Shown here piece by piece: positions 9,166 to 16,553 of a stretch of 64,000 nucleotides of DNA. The DNA comes from Candidatus Formimonas warabiya (GTDB lineage Bacteria; Bacillota; Dehalobacteriia; Dehalobacteriales; Dehalobacteriaceae): positions 496,001-560,000 of the forward strand of contig NZ_CP017634.1 of NCBI RefSeq assembly GCF_002777255.1. The letters run 5' to 3'. The notes beneath the pieces were generated by a model, which had not been told where the DNA came from, did no database searches, and saw only the letters and a program-made list of their open reading frames with translations. A program made the position numbers and the translations under genes. Numbering within the stretch: position 1 is the stretch's first letter; each line of letters begins with the position of its first letter.

Positions 9166-9477
9166 TTGACTCTTGAAGAGCAGTCCATGATCAGACGCCA
9201 GCAGGTAAACGATTTTCGTGCTTCTGGCCTAACTGCTACCGCATGGTGTACGGAACATAACCTAAGCATCAGCACACTTCGGTACTGGCTTACCAAGTGC
9301 AATCGCGAAAACAAAGCTGGCCTCAAACAAGAAACCTTTATTGAGCTGAAGCAACCATCCTTAAAAGAAGTTCCGGTCATTCTTAAAATCGGTGTGATTT
9401 CTATCGAGCTGTATTCAGGCTTTCAAGCAGAGACTCTACGCGAAGCTATTGCTGCTATTCGTTCCACATGGGTTTAA
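9166..9477 (+). CDS. tnpA: IS66-family accessory protein TnpA
   Basis: A 103-residue helix-turn-helix protein of IS66 ('FRASGLTATAWCTEHNLSISTLRYW'). TTG at 9166 is chosen because GGGGAGGAA lies 6-7 bp upstream. It overlaps tnpB by 10 bp, as usual for the family, suggesting translational coupling. Its exact role in transposition is not well defined; it is thought to bind DNA or assist the TnpC transposase. Confidence 0.88.
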   Translation: MTLEEQSMIRRQQVNDFRASGLTATAWCTEHNLSISTLRYWLTKCNRENKAGLKQETFIELKQPSLKEVPVILKIGVISIELYSGFQAETLREAIAAIRSTWV

Positions 9478-9824
9478 ATGCTGCTGGCCTTAGAATATTC
9501 CTTTCTTGCAAGCCCTGCGATATGCGAAAAAGCATCGAAGGTCTTGCTACATTGGTCCAGACGCAGTTACAAATGGACCCTTTTGAAAACTGCCTTTACG
9601 TGTTCTGTAACCGGACCTGTGATAAATGTAAGATCCTTCATTGGTCTAATAACGGTTGGTGGTTATACTATCGCAAATTGAGCCGTGGTATCTTCCGATG
9701 GAAGTTTTACGAAAACAAACAGGTCCTTGAGGTTTCTGAACGGCAGTTTAGATGGCTTTTAGATGGTTTATCAATGGATCAGCCATCAGCACATAAGCCT
9801 GTTAAGCAGCGGATAATCCTTTAA
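9468..9824 (+). CDS. tnpB: IS66-family accessory protein TnpB
   Basis: A 118-residue protein of the IS66 Orf2/TnpB family (not the RNA-guided TnpB of IS200/IS605). Typical features are 'CDMRKSIEGLATLV', 'VFCNRTCDKCKILHW' and 'GWWLYYRKLSRGIFRW'. Length and ends match the family. It lies between tnpA and tnpC and is needed for transposition in studied IS66 members. Confidence 0.92.
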   Translation: MGLNAAGLRIFLSCKPCDMRKSIEGLATLVQTQLQMDPFENCLYVFCNRTCDKCKILHWSNNGWWLYYRKLSRGIFRWKFYENKQVLEVSERQFRWLLDGLSMDQPSAHKPVKQRIIL

Positions 9825-9932
9825 CCGGTTTTGCGGAAAAGCACCTAAAATAATTGCTGTATTTCCCCTGTTTCAGGGCTTTTTACCGCTATTATCCTGT
9901 GATTTCTCGTTAAATTCTTATATAATAAGGAC

Positions 9933-11564
9933 ATGAATAACGAGATAAAGTTACCTCAAAAACCACAACTGAATTACATGGAAATGTCACAAGCAGAACT
10001 AGCTGCACACTGCGAAAAGCAAGATAAGGCCATTACCGAACTGACTCAGAATATGAATCGTCTCATTGAGATGATTCGTTTGAATAACCATAAGAAGTAT
10101 GGTTCCAGCGGTGATTCTGTATCCTATCCTGATGGCTTGGATCAACTCTGCTTATTCAACGAAGTCGAAGCCACTGCTCAGAAAGGAGTGCCAGAACCGA
10201 CCTTTGAAGAAGCGACGGCGAAGACCCCCAGAAAACCCAAACAAAAGGGTAAGCGTGAACAAGACTTTAAAGATTTGAAGGTCACCGTCATTGAACATGA
10301 GCTTCCTGCAGAACAGCAGGTTTGTCCAGTGTGTGACAGTCCTTTACACGATATGAAAGTTGAAATTACTAAGACACTGAAACTTGTACCAGCTCATTTC
10401 GAAGTTGAGGAACACCGCCGTCATGTCTATACCTGCCGTACGTGTGAAAAGAATCAAGGTGAAGGTGATAAAATACCCTTCGTTCGTGCTAATATGCCCA
10501 ACTTGCCGATTCCCGGAAGTTTTGCTACCCCGGAGTTGATCGCTGGCATCATCAATAGCAAATATACCAATGCAATGCCACTTGCCCGGATTGAGCGAGA
10601 GTTTGACCGGATGGACAGCGTCAGGATCTCTAGGCAGAATATGAGCAATTGGGTACTCCAATGTTCGGAGGAATACTTTTCAAAGATCTATACCCATATG
10701 AGAAATGTCCTTCTGAGCAAAGACATCTTGCACGCCGATGAAACTTGGACCCGTGTCGTGCAGCAGGACAGCAGAGACTCCAAGAAAAAATGCTATATCT
10801 GGGTTTACTGCAGCGGGGTCCATGACGAGCCAATTATCTACTATGAATTCCATGAAAGCCGGGCTACGGAATCGGCCAAGGAGTTCCTAAAGGATTACTC
10901 TGGTTTTTTGCATACAGATGGCTACGAGGTTTACCATCGTTTGGAGCCGGGAATCACGGTGGTTGGATGTCTCGCCCATATTAAACGCAAATTCACTGAT
11001 GCTATTAAAGCATTAAGTCCGGAGGAGCAAAAGAAAACCGTTTGCTTCAAGGGACAGGAGTATTGCGACTACCTGTTCCATATTGAAAAGAAATACAAGG
11101 ATGCTACCCCCGAGGAGCGTCATAACAAGCGTCTCACCCTGTTAAAACCGGTGATGGATGCCTTTTTGTCGTGGCTTAAAGAGACCAAGCCCATTACTGT
11201 ACCCAAATCCCATGCTTATGAAGCCATAAATTATGCGTTGAACCAGTGGCCGTATTTTGAAAATGTCCTTTTGGATGGCCGACTGGAGCTGACCAATAAC
11301 CTAGTCGAGAGAAGTATACGTCCCTTCACAATTGGCCGGAAGAATTGGGTCACAATGAAAACGGACCGCGGTGCGCACGACAGCTCCATAGTATACAGCA
11401 TCGTACAGACTGCGCTGGCTAACGACCTGAAAGTTTATGAATATCTAGTCTATTTATTGAAACAAATGCCGAATACCGATTTCAACCAACATCCAGAACT
11501 GATTGAGAAATTTGTTCCTTGGTCGAAAGAGCTCCCGGCTAACTGCTACAAAACTAAAAATTGA
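9933..11564 (+). CDS. tnpC: IS66-family transposase TnpC
   Basis: A 543-residue DDE transposase. An N-terminal helical region is followed by a zinc-finger-like Cys pair set ('CPVCDSPL' and 'CRTCEKN'), then the DDE domain with 'HADETWTRV', 'LHTDGYEVY' and 'LTNNLVERSIRPFTIGRKNW' supplying the acidic residues. The length is normal and no frameshift is seen. A 108-bp gap separates it from tnpB; a TATAATAAGG sequence just upstream could serve as its own promoter element. Confidence 0.95.
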   Translation: MNNEIKLPQKPQLNYMEMSQAELAAHCEKQDKAITELTQNMNRLIEMIRLNNHKKYGSSGDSVSYPDGLDQLCLFNEVEATAQKGVPEPTFEEATAKTPRKPKQKGKREQDFKDLKVTVIEHELPAEQQVCPVCDSPLHDMKVEITKTLKLVPAHFEVEEHRRHVYTCRTCEKNQGEGDKIPFVRANMPNLPIPGSFATPELIAGIINSKYTNAMPLARIEREFDRMDSVRISRQNMSNWVLQCSEEYFSKIYTHMRNVLLSKDILHADETWTRVVQQDSRDSKKKCYIWVYCSGVHDEPIIYYEFHESRATESAKEFLKDYSGFLHTDGYEVYHRLEPGITVVGCLAHIKRKFTDAIKALSPEEQKKTVCFKGQEYCDYLFHIEKKYKDATPEERHNKRLTLLKPVMDAFLSWLKETKPITVPKSHAYEAINYALNQWPYFENVLLDGRLELTNNLVERSIRPFTIGRKNWVTMKTDRGAHDSSIVYSIVQTALANDLKVYEYLVYLLKQMPNTDFNQHPELIEKFVPWSKELPANCYKTKN

Positions 11565-11574
11565 GAATCTACGT

Positions 11575-11597
11575 CCAACCTTTGGGTTGGGCTTTTT
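11575..11597 (+). terminator. Rho-independent terminator at the end of IS66 tnpC
   Basis: Stem ccaacc (11575-11580) and gggttgg (11584-11590) with a 3-base loop, followed by a run of T. It stops element transcription just before the right inverted repeat. Confidence 0.85.
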
Positions 11598-11636
11598 TGT
11601 TTTGTTTACTTTAGGTGCTTAGGATTTGACAATTAC

Positions 11637-11916
11637 TTAGCGACTTGCCCCATTACATGCTCATGGACTCCATTGACTGCGATAAAATGAACATTAATGA
11701 GAGTAATAAGTCCTTAGATGAACTGGTAGGGGATTATGAAAAGGTCTTGCTCAAGAAAGTTTTACAAATGCACGGTTCAGCTGCTAAAGCGGCCAGGATT
11801 TTAAAAGTCGACCGCTCCACAATATTTAGGAAATTAAAAAAATACAATTTAGGTTAGGTAACCAATTGGTGCAGTTTTAAAACTGGAGTTGCAATATTGC
11901 GACACCAGTTTTTTGC
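11637..11916 (+). repeat. 280-bp direct repeat, right copy
   Basis: Exact copy of 8802-9081, beginning immediately after the IS66 right end. After 11916 the sequence continues into the promoter region of the methyltransferase operon, so this junction is the original one and the left copy/IS66 junction is the new one, or the reverse. Confidence 0.95.
11645..11857 (+). pseudogene. Duplicated C-terminal fragment of the sigma-54 activator
   Basis: The last 70 residues of the activator at 7628, including the complete Fis-type helix-turn-helix, repeated inside the 280-bp duplication. There is no AAA+ domain and no clear ribosome site; the first possible start is TTG. If it were translated it would be a DNA-binding-only fragment able to compete with the full activator, but I regard it as a by-product of the duplication. 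Confidence 0.8.
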
Positions 11917-11970
11917 ATTATATTAGCTACATAAAGATTTTGACTATCAATAATGTTGCAATATTGCGAC
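11888..11970 (+). promoter_or_regulatory. Two upstream activator dyads (GTTGCAATATTGCGAC)
   Basis: Identical 16-bp near-palindromes occur at 11888-11903 (in the terminator loop of the duplicated copy) and 11955-11970, 67 bp apart. They lie about 140-230 bp before the -24/-12 promoter, the usual place for enhancer sites of sigma-54 activators. I infer that the Fis-type domain of the activator at 7628 binds them. Confidence 0.7.
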
Positions 11971-12101
11971 TTCCCTCGGAAGATGTAAATTCATCTCCTA
12001 GTGAAGATATAAGATTCCAGCCTGCTCGTGTCTGTTGGATTAAGCTGATGAACAAGAAGAATGATTTTGCTCCTTTTATCAATATAATTAGGATTTTGGG
12101 A

Positions 12102-12116
12102 TTGGCATAATAATTG
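12102..12116 (+). promoter_or_regulatory. Sigma-54 (-24/-12) promoter of the methyltransferase operon
   Basis: The sequence ttggcataataattgc has GG and GC 12 bp apart, as required for the sigma-54 consensus TGGCAC-N5-TTGCT. It lies about 155 bp before the first gene of the operon. The same 'TTGGCAT...TTGC' form recurs at 46459-46474 ahead of the second activator-linked cluster. Confidence 0.88.
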
Positions 12117-12272
12117 CTTCTTATAAATTGTAACTATTAATCAAATGATTAGTCAGACTAATCGGTGTTATTTACAAAAAAATGATTACATAGGGGGTGA
12201 AATTTTAGATTTAAATAATTAAGAATGGCAAAATTAAAACAACAATTTGAAAACATCGTGGAGGGTAAAAAA

Positions 12273-13088
12273 ATGGAAAGCGAGTATAAAAATCTAATTC
12301 TAGAAAAGAAGGATAGGGTTGGCATGATCACGATGTATAACCCACCGGAAAATCGATTTGTTCTTTCTATGTTAAAAGAGATAAGAGCCGCTTTTAGTAG
12401 ATTTGATCAAGATGAAGATGTGTTTTTAATTATGCTTAAGGGAAAAGGAGAAAGTTTTTGCAGGGGCGGCGACGTAGAAACCATACACAGTCATGTAGGT
12501 TGGGATGCAACAGAATTTTTCCAAAATGTAGCTGAAACAGCGAAAGCAGTAAGGAATACCAAAAAAACGACGATGGCTGTAGTAGACGGTTGGGCTACGG
12601 CAGGTGGCGGAATTCTGGCAAACGCCTGCGATTTGGTGGTAGCTTCGGAAAATTCTGCTTTTGGTGCCACTGCAGTAAACTTCGGGTTATTATGTTATTT
12701 TGGACCTGCTGTCCTTCTGCCGGCTCTTGGCCCTAAAAAAGCATTTGAATATATTGCGACCGGAGATTTGATCGATCCATATGAGGCAGAACGAAGAGGT
12801 ATGATTAATAAGGTAGTTCCCAGAGAACAACTGGAAGAAGCTGCCTGGGAATTAGCAAATAAAATAATATCCAAAAGTCCTACTGCGATTCTGCTCGGCA
12901 AACGCTGCTTACAAACCTGCATCGGATTAGAGTACGATAAAGCGATGGCACATGGTTCTGCCTGTATGGTGCAATATCAAATGACAGGAGAAGCTGCAGA
13001 AGGATTGAATGCTTACTTGGAAAACAGAGAACCGGACTTTAAAGTGATTGGCTTGCGCGGAGATTTTTCCGTTGTACGCAAGGAATAG
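12273..13088 (+). CDS. Crotonase-superfamily protein lacking the hydratase glutamates
   Basis: A 271-residue enoyl-CoA hydratase/isomerase-fold protein. The oxyanion-hole segments are present ('GKGESFCRGGDV' near 57-68 and 'GWATAGGGILANACD' near 106-120). By recalled alignment to rat enoyl-CoA hydratase, the two catalytic glutamates fall at Ile114 and Ala134, so ordinary hydration is unlikely; crotonases with other residues act as decarboxylases, hydrolases, dehalogenases or isomerases. ATG 12273 follows GGAGGG; the upstream in-frame ATG at 12225 has no ribosome site. It is the first gene after the sigma-54 promoter and 55 bp before the corrinoid protein gene, so it probably acts on the same substrate or product. 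Confidence 0.85.
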   Translation: MESEYKNLILEKKDRVGMITMYNPPENRFVLSMLKEIRAAFSRFDQDEDVFLIMLKGKGESFCRGGDVETIHSHVGWDATEFFQNVAETAKAVRNTKKTTMAVVDGWATAGGGILANACDLVVASENSAFGATAVNFGLLCYFGPAVLLPALGPKKAFEYIATGDLIDPYEAERRGMINKVVPREQLEEAAWELANKIISKSPTAILLGKRCLQTCIGLEYDKAMAHGSACMVQYQMTGEAAEGLNAYLENREPDFKVIGLRGDFSVVRKE

Positions 13089-13143
13089 TTTGCTAAATTT
13101 ACCCAATCAAAAAAACAAATGATAAATGAGGAGGATTTTATAA

Positions 13144-13791
13144 ATGGGAAAAGAGGAAGTAATTCAGAAAATGAAAGATGCCCTCTTCACTTTTGATGAA
13201 AATATTACGCTGGAAGCTGCACAAGAGGTAATCCAAACCGGAACAGACATTATTGAAACGATCAGTGCTATGGGCGATGCAATGGGTGAGTTAGGTGAAA
13301 AATTCCAAACGATGGAGGTCTTTTTGCCAGAGGTACTTCTCGCCTCGAAGGCCTTTAAGGCAGCAATGAAATTGTTTGAACCGGAACTTCTCAAGTCAGG
13401 AACGGTTCAGGCTGACCGGCCGAAGATTGTTATTGGCTCCGTAAAGGGAGATCTGCATACAGTGGGCAAAGACATGGTAACCACGATGTTAACGGTAGGT
13501 GGCTTTGATGTAAAAGACCTGGGGATAGATCTGGATGCCTCCACCTTTATTAACGAAGCGGAAGCTATCGGGGCAAAAATTATTGCCGTGTCTGCTTTAA
13601 TGTCTTCTACGATAGCGCACCAGAAAGAAGTTATTGAGTTTCTAAAAGCGAAAGGGGTCCGAGATAAATTTAAGGTTATGGTAGGCGGCGGTCCATGTAC
13701 ACAAAACTGGGCAGATTCCATAGGGGCTGATGGATACAGTAAAGATGCCGTTGGGGCAGTAGCAGTTGCTAAGAAATTGGTAGCAAATTAA
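13144..13791 (+). CDS. Methyltransferase corrinoid protein (MtmC/MttC type)
   Basis: A 215-residue cobalamin carrier. A four-helix cap (1-90) precedes the Rossmann-like B12-binding domain with the base-off ligand motif D103-LHTV-G108 (His105) and 'VGGGPCTQNWAD' near the nucleotide loop. It accepts the methyl group from the methyltransferase encoded next and passes it on, here probably to the pterin methyltransferase at 16554. GAGGAGG lies directly upstream; the following gene begins 22 bp after its stop. Two further corrinoid proteins (60425, 61906) serve a different locus. Confidence 0.95.
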   Translation: MGKEEVIQKMKDALFTFDENITLEAAQEVIQTGTDIIETISAMGDAMGELGEKFQTMEVFLPEVLLASKAFKAAMKLFEPELLKSGTVQADRPKIVIGSVKGDLHTVGKDMVTTMLTVGGFDVKDLGIDLDASTFINEAEAIGAKIIAVSALMSSTIAHQKEVIEFLKAKGVRDKFKVMVGGGPCTQNWADSIGADGYSKDAVGAVAVAKKLVAN

Positions 13792-13813
13792 TTCTAAAGG
13801 AGGTTTTGCTGTT

Positions 13814-15226
13814 ATGATGATAAGTGGCAGAGGCAGATTCCTAGATTTCTGGAGAAGAGCGGAAGAAGGCCCTATTTGCTTTAGAGATGATTTTGATACC
13901 AAAGTATATTGGCCAAAGGTAAAAGCCATCACCGAAAAATATGGTATTAAGTACGATCCCCAACACATGATTCCCTGTGATGACGACATGCTTGATCGCT
14001 TATGGCAGGCTGCAATAGAGTTGGTAGTTGAGGTTGGTGTATTATGTCTGGATACGGAAAGGGTAATTGAGTTCTCTGAAAAAGAAATCCATGACGTAAT
14101 CGATAATATACCCGATCAATATGTGATGGGCAGAGGCAATGATGCCCTTGTTTGTAAACATCGCGGCTTTGAGGATTACGACGACTTAAAGCAGCCTGTT
14201 TTTTTAACGGGCCGTATATTGGGACCTATTTCTGAAGATCTGTATGAAAAAATGTGTTGGAGTTATATTCAAGAACCATTAGTAGACTATATTGCCTTCC
14301 AAGGTAATTTAACCAAAATATTCGGCGTTCCTGTGACACCTAATTCCCCCTGGGAAATGATGGCCGAGATGAAATGTATTTCTATTGTTAAAGATGTTTG
14401 CCGTCGGGCATGCCGTCCCGGGATGCCGGATGGCGGAATTAGAACCATTTCATTGCCGGCACAAACTGTAGCCGCGAACCCGGGCTGGGGTATTCAAGCA
14501 GGGGATAATAGGTGCTGCCTTATTACGCCTCATCATAAAGTGGATTACAATCATTTAACCAGAGCATTGATGTGGCATGCCAATGGGATCAATATTCAAG
14601 GGGGAATGTGCAGTTATGTTGGCGGTTTATCCGGATCTCCCGCCCACTCTGCAGTAACGGGTACAGCGGAGTTTATTTTAAATAAATTGTTGTTCGATAT
14701 CACAATTGATGGCTCTTGGTCAGTTGATGCGATGTATTTCAGCAATACCAGCAAATATTCCATGTGGTGCAGTAATTACCAGAACGCAGCTGTGGTGAAA
14801 AATACCCATACTGCTCCTTTGATCGGGGGAGGATGGCAGATGACAGCCGGTATCGGCAGCGAAGAATTTTTCTGGGAATCTGCGGCCTCGGCCATCAGCG
14901 CCATTGTTCTTGGATGTGGGGTTTCCGGTGGGTCCGGCTGCCAAAGCGGCGGTTTAGATCATGCCAGTGGTTTGGGTCTTAGATTTTCCGGTGAGGTAGC
15001 AAAAGCGGTTGCCAAGGCAAGACTAACGCGTGAACAGGCCAATGGGCTTGTCTTAGAGATCATGAAAAAATATCAACCCTTTATTGATGACCACACTGCT
15101 CATACTTTAGGCGGCGATTTTAGGGCGTGCTATGATCTGGAAACAGTTCAGCCGAAAAAAGAATATCTTGCTATTTACGAAAAAGTTAAAACTGAACTAA
15201 GACAAATGGGTCTTCCAATTTATTAA
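13814..15226 (+). CDS. MtmB-like methylamine methyltransferase homologue without pyrrolysine
   Basis: A 470-residue protein. From memory its ends and core follow methanogen monomethylamine methyltransferase MtmB: 'FLDFWRRAEEGP' at the start, 'SEKEIHDVIDNIP', 'RACRPGM' and 'CYDLETVQPKKEY' near the end. In MtmB the pyrrolysine (residue 202, amber codon) follows 'LSA'; here the matching 'LPA' is followed by Gln217, encoded by CAA at 14462-14464. The gene has no in-frame stop and ends with TAA, so it is a complete pyrrolysine-free member. By analogy with MttB-family glycine-betaine enzymes lacking pyrrolysine, the substrate may be a quaternary or otherwise different methylated compound. AAAGGAGG precedes the start. 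Family confident; substrate unknown. Confidence 0.85.
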   Translation: MMISGRGRFLDFWRRAEEGPICFRDDFDTKVYWPKVKAITEKYGIKYDPQHMIPCDDDMLDRLWQAAIELVVEVGVLCLDTERVIEFSEKEIHDVIDNIPDQYVMGRGNDALVCKHRGFEDYDDLKQPVFLTGRILGPISEDLYEKMCWSYIQEPLVDYIAFQGNLTKIFGVPVTPNSPWEMMAEMKCISIVKDVCRRACRPGMPDGGIRTISLPAQTVAANPGWGIQAGDNRCCLITPHHKVDYNHLTRALMWHANGINIQGGMCSYVGGLSGSPAHSAVTGTAEFILNKLLFDITIDGSWSVDAMYFSNTSKYSMWCSNYQNAAVVKNTHTAPLIGGGWQMTAGIGSEEFFWESAASAISAIVLGCGVSGGSGCQSGGLDHASGLGLRFSGEVAKAVAKARLTREQANGLVLEIMKKYQPFIDDHTAHTLGGDFRACYDLETVQPKKEYLAIYEKVKTELRQMGLPIY

Positions 15227-15288
15227 GGGATATTTGGTATGAGAGCTTACTTACGAAAAATGATTAGTTAATTCCAGGTATGACGGGA

Positions 15289-15329
15289 AAGGGGCAGCAC
15301 GGAAAGTTTTTTTTATATTGCTGCCCCTT
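15289..15329 (+). other. Strong stem-loop between methyltransferase and membrane-protein genes
   Basis: Arms aaggggcagc (15289-15298) and gctgcccctt (15320-15329) pair perfectly around a 21-base T-rich loop. There is no T tract after it on the plus strand, so it is more likely an mRNA stabiliser or processing site that lets the upstream three genes be expressed at a higher level than the two downstream. Confidence 0.6.
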
Positions 15330-15442
15330 ATAACTTCAATTTTAACGAAATATTTAGTTCAGCTATAGTAAATAAAATCCGTCTTGTCTTTAGGTCATGC
15401 GGTTAATTTCTAGAGATTTAACTACTAGAAGGAGGATTTAAA

Positions 15443-16498
15443 ATGGCGGATACAACAAATAGTGTTCAAGTGCCGGATATTCAATCATTCATTAAGGGCC
15501 TTCCTTGGGTCATCATGATTATGGTATTTGCCTTTTTGTCTTGGTTGTTTTGGGGCCCATTTCTGAGTATATTTATGGATTCAGAGTCTGCCCAATATGC
15601 TTCGATTGGTATGTCAACAATTGGGGCATATGTAGTTAGTATATTAGCTTTAGCTGGAAATTGGCCGTTTCAAAAAATTGAAAGTAGATGGCTTAAAGGG
15701 ATTCTGTTAATTTTATTAGCAAAAGTTATAACTGCTCTATTTTGGATCACACTGGTCTGTGTTTTCAAAGTCAATATTGTGGTGTGGGCTTTTCCAATTA
15801 TATCTAACGCATGGTTGATTCTTGCTGCAACCAGTTTTGTTGGTGGCGATGCCCACATGAAACATATTCCGGAATTAAGAAGAATGTTTCTTAATTTGCT
15901 GATTGCTGTGGGTGGTACTATAGCGCTTTTGCGTACGATTGTTATATTTCCCTCCTTTTGGTTTGCTATGCTGCAACCAATAATAGTTACAGGAGGATTG
16001 GCCTATTATTTTCGACGTGTCAAGCAACCGACATTTAGTTTGCTCTCATGGGCTTTACTCTTGGGATTAATGTGGGTATTTGTTTCAGTAGCTTCCTGGT
16101 TTGGTCATTTCAATATTGAACATAATGCCCCGCAGTTTTGGACATGGAATTTAGGAGCTGGTTCGGCCGAATTTGGATTGTTTTTTGCATTGGCATGCGG
16201 TTTGAATTTTGCTGTATTCGCTTGCACTCAGTGCTGGCCTTTTTGCCGAATCAAACAACCGTGGGGAACAACTGTAGCTTTTTTCTCTGTTTTGGCTTGG
16301 TGTTTCCTGATTACTTGTGCCTTAATTCCTTTATTTAAAATGATCGTTCCGGGTGACGCTTCCTTATGGCAAGCACAGCTTATGGCGTGGCATACTGTAT
16401 TTTGGGGTTTTGCTTGGGTTTATTGTTTTGGTGTTGGTCAGGGGCAATATGTATGGGCCGGGCAGAAGACACCTGGGACCTGGGATGATGTGGATTAA
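15443..16498 (+). CDS. Polytopic membrane protein, possible substrate transporter
   Basis: A 351-residue protein with about ten hydrophobic segments, rich in Trp and Phe ('WLFWGPFLSIF', 'CTQCWPFCRI', 'WHTVFWGFAWVYCFG'). I do not recognise the family. No ATP-binding or transporter signature is visible. GAAGGAGG lies just before the ATG. Its place between the methyltransferase and the pterin methyltransferase genes, in the same direction, suggests that it imports the methylated substrate or exports the demethylated product; that is inference from context. The conserved-looking Cys residues near 250-262 could be functional. Confidence 0.75.
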   Translation: MADTTNSVQVPDIQSFIKGLPWVIMIMVFAFLSWLFWGPFLSIFMDSESAQYASIGMSTIGAYVVSILALAGNWPFQKIESRWLKGILLILLAKVITALFWITLVCVFKVNIVVWAFPIISNAWLILAATSFVGGDAHMKHIPELRRMFLNLLIAVGGTIALLRTIVIFPSFWFAMLQPIIVTGGLAYYFRRVKQPTFSLLSWALLLGLMWVFVSVASWFGHFNIEHNAPQFWTWNLGAGSAEFGLFFALACGLNFAVFACTQCWPFCRIKQPWGTTVAFFSVLAWCFLITCALIPLFKMIVPGDASLWQAQLMAWHTVFWGFAWVYCFGVGQGQYVWAGQKTPGTWDDVD

Positions 16499-16553
16499 GA
16501 AAACTATGTAACACAAAATTTAGCAATGTTTTAAAAAGGAGGATTAATGAATC

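Larger units (their letters stand above)
9082..11636 (+). mobile_element. Complete IS66-family insertion sequence
   Basis: A 2555-bp element bounded by the 12-bp perfect inverted repeat gtaattgtcaaa (9082-9093) and tttgacaattac (11625-11636). It carries the three-gene tnpA-tnpB-tnpC set in one direction and an internal terminator at its right end. IS66 elements normally leave an 8-bp target duplication; this one is flanked by exact 280-bp direct repeats (8802-9081 and 11637-11916). All three genes look intact and the flanks have not diverged, so the event is probably recent. Confidence 0.95.

Noticed and set aside
9468-9824. RNA-guided TnpB nuclease
   Set aside because: The IS66 protein of the same name is a 118-residue accessory factor without a RuvC domain.
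11889-12110. 73-codon plus-strand ORF between the duplication and the operon
   Set aside because: It runs across the enhancer dyad and the sigma-54 promoter, has no ribosome site and is not protein-like.
12119-13144. Cobalamin riboswitch before the corrinoid genes
   Set aside because: I looked for the B12-box and large hairpin set before 12273, 13144, 60425 and 61906 and saw none; control appears to be by sigma-54 and GntR proteins.
13814-15226. Possible pyrrolysine (amber read-through) in the MtmB-like gene
   Set aside because: The frame has no TAG; the equivalent codon is CAA and the gene ends with TAA. No pylT-like or pylS-like gene is seen in the window.
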